Part shown: one piece after another, positions 1-5,753 of the stretch | Numbering within the stretch: the first letter of the stretch is position 1 | Layout: each line of letters begins with the position of its first letter | Source of the DNA: Alphaproteobacteria bacterium | GTDB lineage: Bacteria; Pseudomonadota; Alphaproteobacteria; Caulobacterales; Maricaulaceae | DNA length: 6,809 bases | Reading direction: 5' to 3' | NCBI GenBank assembly: GCA_030428405.1 | Contig: JAUIEH010000149.1 | Span: 1-6,809 of the forward strand | The notes under the pieces: model-generated | What the model was told of the DNA's origin: nothing | What the model saw: only the letters and a program-made list of their open reading frames with translations | Databases searched by the model: none | Made by a program: the position numbers and the translations under genes

Positions 1-150
1 GCGCCGCGCAGCGACGCATCCAAGCCTTCAGCAGAGGCGCCCGACGAAGACGCCAAGCTGGAGGAAATGCGCCGCCAGCTCGAAACCATGCAGCAGCGGC
101 TCGACCAGATGTCGCGCCAGGAAGACTCCGCCAAACCCTCCGAGGGTTGA
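1..150 (+). CDS. C-terminal fragment of a coiled-coil protein, possibly PhaR-like (5' end outside window)
   Basis: The reading frame is open from the first base and stops with TGA at 148-150, giving 49 C-terminal residues. The first 18 or so are rich in Pro, Ala, Asp and Glu, like a disordered linker. From residue 20 the hydrophobic positions L20, M23, L27, M30, L34 and M37 follow a clean 3-4-3-4 heptad spacing, so the tail is a short amphipathic coiled coil, ending in a polar Ser/Lys/Glu stretch. A linker plus a terminal coiled coil is how alphaproteobacterial polyhydroxyalkanoate synthesis regulators (PhaR) end, and that is my best guess. The DNA-binding and main domains lie outside the window, so other coiled-coil proteins remain possible. 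That it is a real gene end is well supported by codon use and by the hairpin that follows; its identity is not. Confidence 0.7.
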   Translation, partial: APRSDASKPSAEAPDEDAKLEEMRRQLETMQQRLDQMSRQEDSAKPSEG

Positions 151-159
151 AGCGATTGA

Positions 160-195
160 TAACCCCGCCCGCGCTCCGGCGCCCGGGCGGGGTTA
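160..195 (+). terminator. Strong GC hairpin after the left-edge gene, probable terminator
   Basis: A perfect 12-base inverted repeat has arms at 160-171 and 184-195 and a 12-base loop. It begins nine bases after the stop codon of the left-edge gene, where an intrinsic terminator is expected. No T-run follows the right arm (the next bases are ACGCAATATG), so it is not a canonical Rho-independent terminator. It may work as a U-less hairpin or protect the 3' end of the transcript. Arms and spacing are seen directly; the function is inferred. Confidence 0.6.
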
Positions 196-239
196 ACGCA
201 ATATGACCAGCGCGGCGCGGTTCTTGCGGTTAAGGCCGT

Positions 240-566
240 ATGAACGCTGTGCGAGCCAATTCAAGACTTGGTGACGTTTCGGCCTGGCGCCGGGTGCGCC
301 CGGCGGCGCGCGCCGAGCAAAATGCGCTCGCGCTCACACAGTCCCCTCAGCCTGAAAAGCGCGCTCGCGAGTCCGCGCCCGAGCCGCGCGCGCGCGCGAC
401 AGGTGTTTTCGCCACTAACGCCTGGCGCGCGGTCGCAGTCGAAATTGCGGCGCCCCGCGGTCTGCGCGCGGATGAGTGCGTCAAAGCTGAATGGCGCAAA
501 GCCTACGCCGAGGCGGCCGCGCTCTCGACCCGCCGAATGCGCCCGCAAATGGATGCGCGCGCATGA
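240..566 (+). CDS. Possible small hypothetical protein (weak candidate)
   Basis: This 108-residue frame is the best coding candidate in the otherwise gene-poor stretch 151-673. From about codon 14 onward most third positions are G or C, and the C-terminal third has a protein-like composition with aromatic and acidic residues around an E-W-R-K-A-Y segment near residue 84. The start is doubtful: ATG at 240 is preceded by a weak AAGG only four bases away, and the first 13 codons use unusual choices (CGA, TCA, AGA, CTT), so a later GTG may be the real start or the whole frame may be chance. I recognise no domain, signal peptide or membrane segment. Its TGA overlaps the ATG of a tiny hydrophobic ORF by four bases. 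Overlapping frames on both strands are also open here, as is common in GC-rich DNA. Confidence 0.25.
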   Translation: MNAVRANSRLGDVSAWRRVRPAARAEQNALALTQSPQPEKRARESAPEPRARATGVFATNAWRAVAVEIAAPRGLRADECVKAEWRKAYAEAAALSTRRMRPQMDARA

Positions 567-622
567 TCGGCCGGCTCATCGACCTCGCCATTCTGGCGTC
601 GATGTTCGTGCTGTTTCTGTAA
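563..622 (+). CDS. Possible 19-residue single-helix membrane peptide
   Basis: ATG at 563-565 opens a frame that ends with TAA at 620-622. The peptide begins Met-Ile-Gly-Arg and then runs through a 15-residue, almost wholly hydrophobic stretch (Leu, Ile, Ala, Met, Phe, Val) with one Asp near its start, which resembles a short transmembrane helix. Nearly all codons are the GC-ending ones preferred by the neighbouring real genes. The ATG overlaps the stop of the candidate gene at 240-566 in an ATGA arrangement, which would allow coupled translation. The same frame also opens at ATG 491, giving 43 residues with the same hydrophobic C-terminus. No good ribosome-binding site precedes either start. 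A peptide this short can arise by chance, so this is only a candidate small membrane protein. Confidence 0.25.
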   Translation: MIGRLIDLAILASMFVLFL

Positions 623-634
623 GCGCGCGCCCGC

Positions 635-649
635 CCGGCGCGAAGCCGG
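635..649. terminator. Short hairpin between converging units, possible weak terminator
   Basis: CCGGC at 635-639 pairs perfectly with GCCGG at 645-649 around a five-base loop. It lies about 25 bases past the stop of the membrane-protein gene on the minus strand and about 13 bases past the tiny plus-strand ORF, so it could serve either direction. A run of five T follows on the plus strand, but only about 16 bases further on. The stem is short for a terminator; position is the main argument. Confidence 0.25.
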
Positions 650-673
650 ACGAGCAAGCGTCAGATTTTTCCG

Positions 674-1135
674 TCAGTTGAAGTCCTGACCGACCGCGAT
701 GTCGCGGCGCGCCGTCACGATGGTGACGATGAAGCCCGCCAGCACGTCCAGCAGCGTCATCACGGTGATCAGGAAGAACACCGAGGTCGCGAAGGGCGGC
801 CAGAGCAGGAATTCGATCAGGCAGACGATGAACAAGACCAGCGACAAAGCGTGATTGGCGATGGCGCTGCGCCCCGTGCTCGTCGACTTCAACAGCTCGA
901 CGAACAAAAGAACGAGCGCGACCGTCAGCAAAATGTCGCCGGAGGTCACCACCCACTCGCCGCCGGTCGGCATGTGCACGGTGAAGCGCTCATCGGCGAA
1001 ACGGTTCAGCCCCGCGCTCGCAGCGGCAGCGGTCTCACCGCCCTCGCCGCCGCCGAAAATCGAGCCCACGCCTACGATCACGTTGTAAAAAACAACCGGA
1101 ATCGCAAGCAGCGGGAAAAAGGTGAACATGCTCAT
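674..1135 (-). CDS. Conserved alphaproteobacterial four-helix membrane protein, function unknown
   Basis: The product is a 153-residue inner-membrane protein. One hydrophobic helix lies at residues 4-27. A Gly/Glu/Ala-rich loop and a short polar segment (residues 28-66) follow, then three helices at about 67-83, 96-112 and 118-141, ending in Arg-Arg-Asp. Acidic residues sit inside or at the edges of the helices (E80, E108, D130), which may matter for function. The pattern resembles a hypothetical protein family I associate with alphaproteobacteria, but I know no assigned role. I chose ATG at 1135, preceded by GGGGGA; ATG at 1129, two codons later, has better spacing and is equally possible. 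The frame extends to an ATG at 1231, but that extension is a Gln/Arg-rich stretch encoded by a tandem repeat and is unlikely to be translated. The gene lies downstream of, and on the same strand as, the glycosyltransferase at 1279-2019, with a 143-base gap. Confidence 0.82.
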   Translation of the reverse strand: MSMFTFFPLLAIPVVFYNVIVGVGSIFGGGEGGETAAAASAGLNRFADERFTVHMPTGGEWVVTSGDILLTVALVLLFVELLKSTSTGRSAIANHALSLVLFIVCLIEFLLWPPFATSVFFLITVMTLLDVLAGFIVTIVTARRDIAVGQDFN

Positions 1136-1176
1136 GAGTCCCCCGCTGGAGCGGCGCTCTTGGCGTCCGCCCCTTC

Positions 1177-1204
1177 TTCTGCGTTGCTGGTTTCTGCGTT
1201 GCTG
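1177..1204. repeat. Two-copy 13-base direct repeat, period 15
   Basis: TTCTGCGTTGCTG occurs at 1177-1189 and again at 1192-1204. It sits in the leader region between the glycosyltransferase and the membrane-protein gene, upstream of the latter's chosen start. If the longer start at 1231 were used it would encode a repeated Gln-Gln-Arg-Arg unit. No function is evident. Confidence 0.6.
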
Positions 1205-1278
1205 CTCTGCGACGCCCCAGGCGAAAACCATTCTGGCCTCCGAATCCCCGCGTGGAGCTTAGACTTTCGGCGCGCGGT

Positions 1279-2019
1279 TTAGAACTCCCGGACTTCGCCG
1301 GGCAGGCGCGCGCGCGAATTCAGCCACATCACGCCGCGCAAATCCGCCAACGACGCTTTGAGCCTGCCGAAATTGGTATATTTCGAACTGCCATGCGCGC
1401 GCGGGCGGTGATTGACGTCGCAGAATTCGATTTCATAGCCCTCGCGCAGCATCAGCGCCGGCAGAAATCTGTGCATATGGTCAAAGTACGGAAGCAGCAA
1501 AAACGCTTCGCGGCGAAACGTTTTCAGCCCGCAGCCCGTGTCGTCGGCGCGGTCCTTGAGAAGCCATTTGCGCACGCCGTTGCCGAAGCGCGAGCCCGCC
1601 CGCTTCCACGCTGAATCCTGACGCTTGGCGCGGCGTCCGCCGACCATGGCGAGGCGTTCATGTGCGTCGGGCCGGGTGAGCTGAGCGAACAGCGCCGGGA
1701 TGTCGGCGGGATCGTTCTGGCCATCGCCGTCGAGCGTCGCAACGACAGGCGCGCGCGCTGCCTGCACGCCGGAGCGCACCGACCGGCTCTGGCCGGCGTT
1801 TTTTTCGTGCGAGAGGACGCGCAGCTCGGGATGGGTCTGTTTCAGCGCGCTGAGCTGAGCGCGCGTGTCGTCGCGGCTGGCGTCGTCGACGAACACCATT
1901 TCATAGGCGCGGCCCTGAAGTGCGGCGGCGATTTCTTCAACCAGTCCGCGAACGTTTTCGGACTCGTCGAAAACGGGCACGACAACGCTGAGCTCTAATC
2001 CGCCATCCGTCACAGACAC
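1279..2019 (-). CDS. Family 2 glycosyltransferase, polyprenyl-phosphate sugar synthase type
   Basis: The 246-residue protein is a GT-A fold glycosyltransferase of the dolichol-phosphate mannosyltransferase/ArnC/GtrB type, which moves a nucleotide sugar onto a polyprenyl phosphate at the cytoplasmic face of the membrane. Visible motifs, in order: VVVPVFDE (12-19), the nucleotide-binding VFVDDAS (42-48), the metal-binding D97-G-D99 followed by GQNDP, TGCGLK (161-166) and H-R-F-x-P (183-187). The C-terminus carries an LRGVMWL segment instead of the two membrane helices of GtrB, so it is probably peripheral. I chose GTG at 2019, preceded by AGAAGGA at good spacing; the frame runs on to another GTG at 2046 without a ribosome-binding site. 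An out-of-frame ATG at 2021 overlaps this GTG and would yield only three codons. The gene is divergent from the ArnT-like gene, its likely partner. The exact sugar cannot be read from the sequence. Confidence 0.9.
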   Translation of the reverse strand: MSVTDGGLELSVVVPVFDESENVRGLVEEIAAALQGRAYEMVFVDDASRDDTRAQLSALKQTHPELRVLSHEKNAGQSRSVRSGVQAARAPVVATLDGDGQNDPADIPALFAQLTRPDAHERLAMVGGRRAKRQDSAWKRAGSRFGNGVRKWLLKDRADDTGCGLKTFRREAFLLLPYFDHMHRFLPALMLREGYEIEFCDVNHRPRAHGSSKYTNFGRLKASLADLRGVMWLNSRARLPGEVREF

Positions 2020-2075
2020 ATCGCTTCCTTCTGCTCTTTTCCGCACGCGCGCTTTGACCGGTCGGCGCGAGTGAT

Positions 2076-2148
2076 AGCGGGAACCGGCGGCGGAAACAGT
2101 GTTTTTTTTCCTGCACGTACCGGGCCTGTTTCGGCTAGGTTCCCTGCT
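2076..2148. repeat. Imperfect long inverted repeat in the divergent promoter region
   Basis: The left arm (2076-2099) and right arm (2126-2148) match as AGC/GCT, then GGGAACC (2079-2085) with GGTTCCC (2138-2144), then GAAACAG (2093-2099) with CTGTTTC (2126-2132). The two 7-base blocks are separated by 7 bases on one side and 5 on the other, and one T (2145) bulges. The 26-base centre contains eight consecutive T (2102-2109). It lies between the two divergent start codons, so it could be an operator, a leader hairpin of the ArnT-like mRNA, or both. The pairing is visible directly; no known regulator or riboswitch is recognised. Confidence 0.5.
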
Positions 2149-2175
2149 GGGGTGGGGAGACGGCGCGGCGGGCGT

Positions 2176-3942
2176 ATGCCAAATCGTCTAAGCAGCATAA
2201 TCGCGCTTGTCGCGTTGACCCTGGCGGCTGCCCTGCCCGGGGTTTTCACGCTGCCTGTTCTCGACCGTGACGAAGCCCGCTTCGCCCAGGCCAGTCTCCA
2301 GATGATGGAGACGGGCGACTACGTCCAGATCAACGTCCAGGACGAGCCGCGCAACAAAAAGCCCGTCGGCATTCATTGGATGCAGGTCGCCGCGGTCACG
2401 CTGTTCTCCGACGTGGCCGACCATGAAATCTGGGCCTATCGCCTGCCCTCCGTTCTGGGCGCGCTGATTGCGGTGTTCGCCACTTATTGGGCGGGCGTGA
2501 CCTTGCTGGGACGGCGCGCGGCCTTCGCCGGCGCAGCGCTGCTGGCCGTGTCGCTTCTGCTCGGCGTCGAGGCCGGCATCGCCAAGACCGACGCCATGCT
2601 GGTCGGGCTGACAGCCTTGTCCATGGCTGCGCTTGCGCGCGTTTATCGCGGCGGCAGGGCGGGACCGTCTTTCGTTTTCTGGGCCGCGCTCGGCGCAGCG
2701 ATCCTCATCAAAGGACCGATCGCGCCGATGGTCGCGGGCCTCGCCATCATCACGCTGGTCCTGCTCGACCGGCGCGGCGGCTGGCTGTTGCGTCTGCTTT
2801 ATCCGCTCGGGCCTATCGCAGCGATCGCGATCGTGGCGCCCTGGGTCTGGGCGATACAGACGGCGACCGACGGCGCCTTTCTGACCGAAGCCTTGAGCGG
2901 GGATTTGTTCCCCAAGCTCGCAGGCGGACATGAGAGCCACGGCGCGCCGCCGGGCACGCATCTCGCGCTTTTGCCGATCCTGTTCTGGCCGGGCACGCTG
3001 TTTCTGGTGCCGGGCCTGTTTCTCGCCTTTCGCGCGCTCGGCGCGCCGGGCGAAGAGGACGACCCTGCGCGCCCGGGCCTGCGCTTCTTGTTCGCCTGGG
3101 CCGCGCCGGCCTGGCTCGTGTTCGAGCTGATGCCGACCAAGCTCGTGCATTACCCCTTGCCGCTCTACCCCGCGCTCGCGCTGATGGCGGGCGCCGCCTT
3201 CGCCGCGTTGAGCGAGCGCCGCGCGCTGGTCGGCGGCCATCTTCTGTCCACGGTCCTGTTCGCCGCCATCGGCGCGGTGTTGGCCTGCGTGACGCTGATC
3301 CTGCCCGCCATCGCCGACATGATCGTCGCCTCGGGGCAGGAACCGGACGGCGACATGGCGCTCGCCGCCATTGAGGCGCTCGGCCGGCCCGAACAGATCG
3401 CCATCGCCATTTTGAGCGGCGCGCTGCTGCTGGCGCCCTTCATTCTCTGGCGCGCCACCGCCGCCAAGCTCGCCTTCGCCTGTCTCGCCGGGATCGCGCT
3501 GCACTGGACGCTGCTCGGCTATGTCGCGCCGCGCCTGGACGCCTTGTTCATCAGCCAGCGCGTATCGGAAGAACTTCAGGCGCTCGCCCTGCATCCGCGC
3601 CTTTCCAGCGGCGTGCGCCGCCCGCTCGTCACGCTCGGCTATCGCGAACAAAGCCTGGTGTTTGAGACCGAAACCGACACCGTGCTCGCCGAGACCGCTG
3701 ATGAGGCCGCCGCCATCATGGCCGCCGAGGCCGGACGCGCCGCCGTCGTTGAGGAAGGCCAGCGCGAGGCCTTTGAAGAAGCCCTCGCCGCGCTTGGCGC
3801 GGAAGCGGTCGTCACCGGCGGGCGCGTGATCGAGGGGCTGAACTACTCGACGGGCGAACCGGTTCGCTTGATCATATATAGAACCGTACGGCGCGGCCGC
3901 GGTCGCGACGCCCATTTGAGGATTCAAGGTCAGACGGAATGA
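2176..3942 (+). CDS. ArnT-like (GT83) lipid-linked glycosyltransferase, polytopic membrane protein
   Basis: The 588-residue protein matches the ArnT/PMT superfamily, whose members transfer a sugar from undecaprenyl phosphate to lipid A or another envelope acceptor on the periplasmic side. After a first helix (about 6-27) comes LDRDEARFAQ (29-38), holding the conserved catalytic acidic pair of the first periplasmic loop. Then come N-K-K-P (60-63), A-K-T-D-A (136-140), the ILIKGP motif (176-181) and T-K-L-V-H-Y-P-L-P (321-329), all hallmarks of the family. About eleven or twelve hydrophobic helices are visible up to residue 455, followed by a soluble C-terminal domain (456-588), probably periplasmic, as in ArnT. 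Length is near the usual 550-600. I chose ATG at 2176, just before a typical signal-anchor start; the frame is open back to ATG 2071, but that 35-residue extension is Gly/Arg-rich and covers the inverted repeat. Transfer of aminoarabinose specifically is not shown: arabinose or another sugar is possible. The stop overlaps the next gene. Confidence 0.92.
   Translation: MPNRLSSIIALVALTLAAALPGVFTLPVLDRDEARFAQASLQMMETGDYVQINVQDEPRNKKPVGIHWMQVAAVTLFSDVADHEIWAYRLPSVLGALIAVFATYWAGVTLLGRRAAFAGAALLAVSLLLGVEAGIAKTDAMLVGLTALSMAALARVYRGGRAGPSFVFWAALGAAILIKGPIAPMVAGLAIITLVLLDRRGGWLLRLLYPLGPIAAIAIVAPWVWAIQTATDGAFLTEALSGDLFPKLAGGHESHGAPPGTHLALLPILFWPGTLFLVPGLFLAFRALGAPGEEDDPARPGLRFLFAWAAPAWLVFELMPTKLVHYPLPLYPALALMAGAAFAALSERRALVGGHLLSTVLFAAIGAVLACVTLILPAIADMIVASGQEPDGDMALAAIEALGRPEQIAIAILSGALLLAPFILWRATAAKLAFACLAGIALHWTLLGYVAPRLDALFISQRVSEELQALALHPRLSSGVRRPLVTLGYREQSLVFETETDTVLAETADEAAAIMAAEAGRAAVVEEGQREAFEEALAALGAEAVVTGGRVIEGLNYSTGEPVRLIIYRTVRRGRGRDAHLRIQGQTE
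3854..3880 (+). promoter_or_regulatory. 14-base palindrome next to a TATATA box, possible internal promoter/operator
   Basis: GCGAACCGGTTCGC at 3854-3867 is a perfect palindrome. It is followed directly by TTGATCATATATAG, a short AT-rich island in very GC-rich DNA that contains a -10-like TATATA (3875-3880). The site lies about 60 bases upstream of the lyase start, and GAACCG recurs at 3881-3886. No good -35 hexamer lies 17 bases upstream of the box; the palindrome occupies that region, as an activator or repressor site might. The function is inferred. Confidence 0.3.
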
Positions 3943-4859
3943 AGCCGGCGAAAATCGAGATCGTGGAAGTCGGGCTGCGCGACGGCCTGCAAAACGATCC
4001 CGCGCGCCTGTCGACCGACGCCAAGATGACCTTCATCGCCAAGCTCGTCGACGCAGGCGTGCGTCGCATGGAGGTCGCCTCCTTCGTCAACCCCTCGCTC
4101 GTGCCCGCCATGGCGGATTCCGCCGAGGTGATGCAACGCGTCGCGCGCGATGAGGGCGTCACCTATATCGGCCTTGCACTGAACGAAAAGGGCGTGCGCC
4201 GCGCCATCGACTCCGGCTGCGATGAAATCAACTTCGTGCTCGTCGCGAGCGAGGGCTTCGGCAAGGCCAATCAGAACGCCACGCCGGAACAATCCGCCGA
4301 ACGCCTTGAGGAAATCGCTCCGCTCGCCCATGAGGCGGGCGTGCCCCTTTCCGCCACTATCTCCGTTGCGTTCGGCGATCCGTTTGACGGCGAGGTCGAC
4401 AAGGCCCGCGTGGCGGCGCTGGCGGCGCGCGCACAAGCGGCCGGCTGCATGGAGGTCGCCCTCGGCGATACGATCGGCGTGGCCGACCCCTGGGACGTGC
4501 GCGCGCGCATCGACGCCGTACGCGAGGCCGCAGCTGACGTGACGCTGCGCCTGCACTTTCACAACACGCGCAACACCGCGCTCGCCAATATCTATGCCGC
4601 CGTTGAAGCCGGCGTCGACGTCATCGATGCAAGCTGCGGCGGCATTGGCGGATGTCCCTTTGCGCCCGCCGCCACCGGCAATGTCGCGACGGAAGATGTC
4701 GTCTATATGCTCGACCGCGCCGGCGTGGAGACAGGCCTCGACCTCGCCAAGCTGATCGACACCGCGCAATGGCTCGAAACAGCGCTCGAGCATTCCGTCG
4801 CCTCGATGCTGTCGAAAGCGGGCGGCTTTCCGAACCCGGAGAAATCAGCGGCGGAATAA
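3939..4859 (+). CDS. Hydroxymethylglutaryl-CoA lyase
   Basis: The 306-residue product is an HMG-CoA lyase (EC 4.1.3.4), a soluble TIM-barrel enzyme that splits 3-hydroxy-3-methylglutaryl-CoA into acetyl-CoA and acetoacetate, the last step of leucine breakdown (genes called mvaB, hmgL or liuE). Family active-site residues are present: R14-D15 in GLRDGLQN (12-19), E45 in the R-R-M-E-V-A-S-F-V strand, the metal-binding H206-x-H208, the catalytic C239 in the loop GGIGGCPFAP (234-243), N248 and E252 in GNVATED. Length matches the bacterial family (about 300). The loop reads DASCGGIGGCP where the usual signature has SV-[AS]-GLGGCP, a modest variation. ATG at 3939 overlaps the preceding TGA, with AAGG about nine bases upstream, so translation is probably coupled to the ArnT-like gene. 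No other leucine-degradation gene is nearby, so another 3-hydroxyacyl-CoA substrate cannot be excluded. Its 3' end overlaps the convergent gene by 15 bases. Confidence 0.95.
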   Translation: MKPAKIEIVEVGLRDGLQNDPARLSTDAKMTFIAKLVDAGVRRMEVASFVNPSLVPAMADSAEVMQRVARDEGVTYIGLALNEKGVRRAIDSGCDEINFVLVASEGFGKANQNATPEQSAERLEEIAPLAHEAGVPLSATISVAFGDPFDGEVDKARVAALAARAQAAGCMEVALGDTIGVADPWDVRARIDAVREAAADVTLRLHFHNTRNTALANIYAAVEAGVDVIDASCGGIGGCPFAPAATGNVATEDVVYMLDRAGVETGLDLAKLIDTAQWLETALEHSVASMLSKAGGFPNPEKSAAE

Positions 4860-5753
4860 GCGCCGCGCAGCGCCATGGGCAAGGGCTGCGGCGATGATGG
4901 CGGGGCTTAGCGCGAAGGCGCAGGCGCGCTCGACCGGCGAGCGGGCGAATTTCCTGAAATAGCGCGCAAAGCTCTTGCCCTTGTGCCAGGCGACGGTCAT
5001 GGACGAGACGCCGCTGGTCGCGCCTATGTGACGAACTTCCGCATCCGGAACGAAGATGACTTCGCCGCCCGCCTCCCGCGCGCGCCGGCAGATATCGACA
5101 TCCTCGACATGGATGAAATAGCCCTCGTCAAAGCCTGAGAGCGCGTCGAAATCCGCGCGGCTCATCATCATGAAGGCGCCCGAGACGGCGCCGACCGCGA
5201 CGGGCCCCTCCGGCAATGGCTCGCCCGTCTGATTGACGTTGCGCAAGCCGCCGCGACCGCCTGAGAGCCGGTGCAGGCCGAACAGGGCGACGAAACTCGA
5301 CCACATCGTGAACTCGCCGCGCCGCGCGCCGCGCTGCTCAACGCCGTCAGGGCCGAGCACCCGTCCGCCCAGGATCAAGGGATGCGCCCGGCCCGGCTCC
5401 GCCGCTGAGAGCGTTGTGAGCGCGCCCGGCTGCAGCGCAGCGTCGGGGTTCAGGAACAAGAGATGTTCGGCTTTCGCCGCGCGCGCGCCGAAATTGCAGC
5501 CTTTCGCGAAGCCGACATTTCCGTGTCCGGAAATAATCCGCGTGTCCGCGCAAGCCGCCAGCATCTCTTCGGCGCGGGCAAGATGTTCGGGCGGATTGCC
5601 GTTATCGACGAGGATGATTTCGCAGACGCTCTCATTCGCCGTGAGCGAGGCGAGGCAGTCAAACAGCGCCTCGCCCGTGCGGTAGCTCACCACGATGGCG
5701 GCGAGGCGCGCTGCAGGTGGGTTGGGAATCTCGGCTGCGCCCTGAACGCTCAT
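4845..5753 (-). CDS. Family 2 glycosyltransferase, rhamnosyltransferase-like
   Basis: The 302-residue protein is a GT-A fold transferase of the WbbL/RfbF-like group that adds a sugar, often rhamnose, to growing O-antigen, capsule or similar glycans in the cytoplasm. Visible motifs: AIVVSYRTGE (19-28), ILVDNG (47-52), GNVGFAKGCN (78-87), the metal-binding LNPDA (101-105), a GAVSGAFMMM strand (188-197), GFDEGYF (207-213), the catalytic-base segment HVEDVD (215-220) and a conserved His-Ile-Gly (241-243). The C-terminus (about 277-297) is an Ala-rich hydrophobic segment ending in basic residues, likely a membrane contact. ATG at 5753 was chosen because it overlaps the TGA of the upstream gene (ATGA); the frame extends to 5945, but that stretch is Arg/Gly-rich and lies over the upstream gene. 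No clear ribosome-binding site precedes the start, consistent with coupled translation. The sugar is not determinable from the sequence. Confidence 0.9.
   Translation of the reverse strand: MSVQGAAEIPNPPAARLAAIVVSYRTGEALFDCLASLTANESVCEIILVDNGNPPEHLARAEEMLAACADTRIISGHGNVGFAKGCNFGARAAKAEHLLFLNPDAALQPGALTTLSAAEPGRAHPLILGGRVLGPDGVEQRGARRGEFTMWSSFVALFGLHRLSGGRGGLRNVNQTGEPLPEGPVAVGAVSGAFMMMSRADFDALSGFDEGYFIHVEDVDICRRAREAGGEVIFVPDAEVRHIGATSGVSSMTVAWHKGKSFARYFRKFARSPVERACAFALSPAIIAAALAHGAARRLFRR

Noticed and set aside
384..402. Alternating CG run
   Set aside because: Low-complexity GCGCGC tracts occur throughout this GC-rich window; nothing sets this one apart.
261..548. A 95-residue minus-strand frame in the same stretch
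   Set aside because: Arg/Gly/Ala-rich without protein-like features; the overlapping plus-strand frame at 240-566 is the somewhat better candidate.
268..681. A 137-residue plus-strand frame in the gene-poor left stretch
   Set aside because: Composition is almost all Arg, Ser, Pro and Ala, typical of an off-frame reading of GC-rich DNA, and it runs into the 3' end of the convergent membrane-protein gene.
2054..2078. TTGACC followed by GATAGC as a sigma-70 promoter for the ArnT-like gene
   Set aside because: The spacing is only about 13 bases, too short for a standard promoter, and the -10 match is poor.
2188..3927. A 579-residue open frame on the minus strand opposite the ArnT-like gene
   Set aside because: Its product is dominated by Gln, Arg, Gly, Glu and His with no hydrophobic core or motif, as expected of the complement of a GC-rich, Leu/Ala-rich membrane-protein gene. 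The plus-strand frame has clear family motifs.
3930..4793. A 287-residue open frame on the minus strand opposite the HMG-CoA lyase gene
   Set aside because: It is a codon-position shadow: Gly/Arg/His/Ala-rich, no recognisable domain, and wholly opposite a gene with intact active-site motifs.
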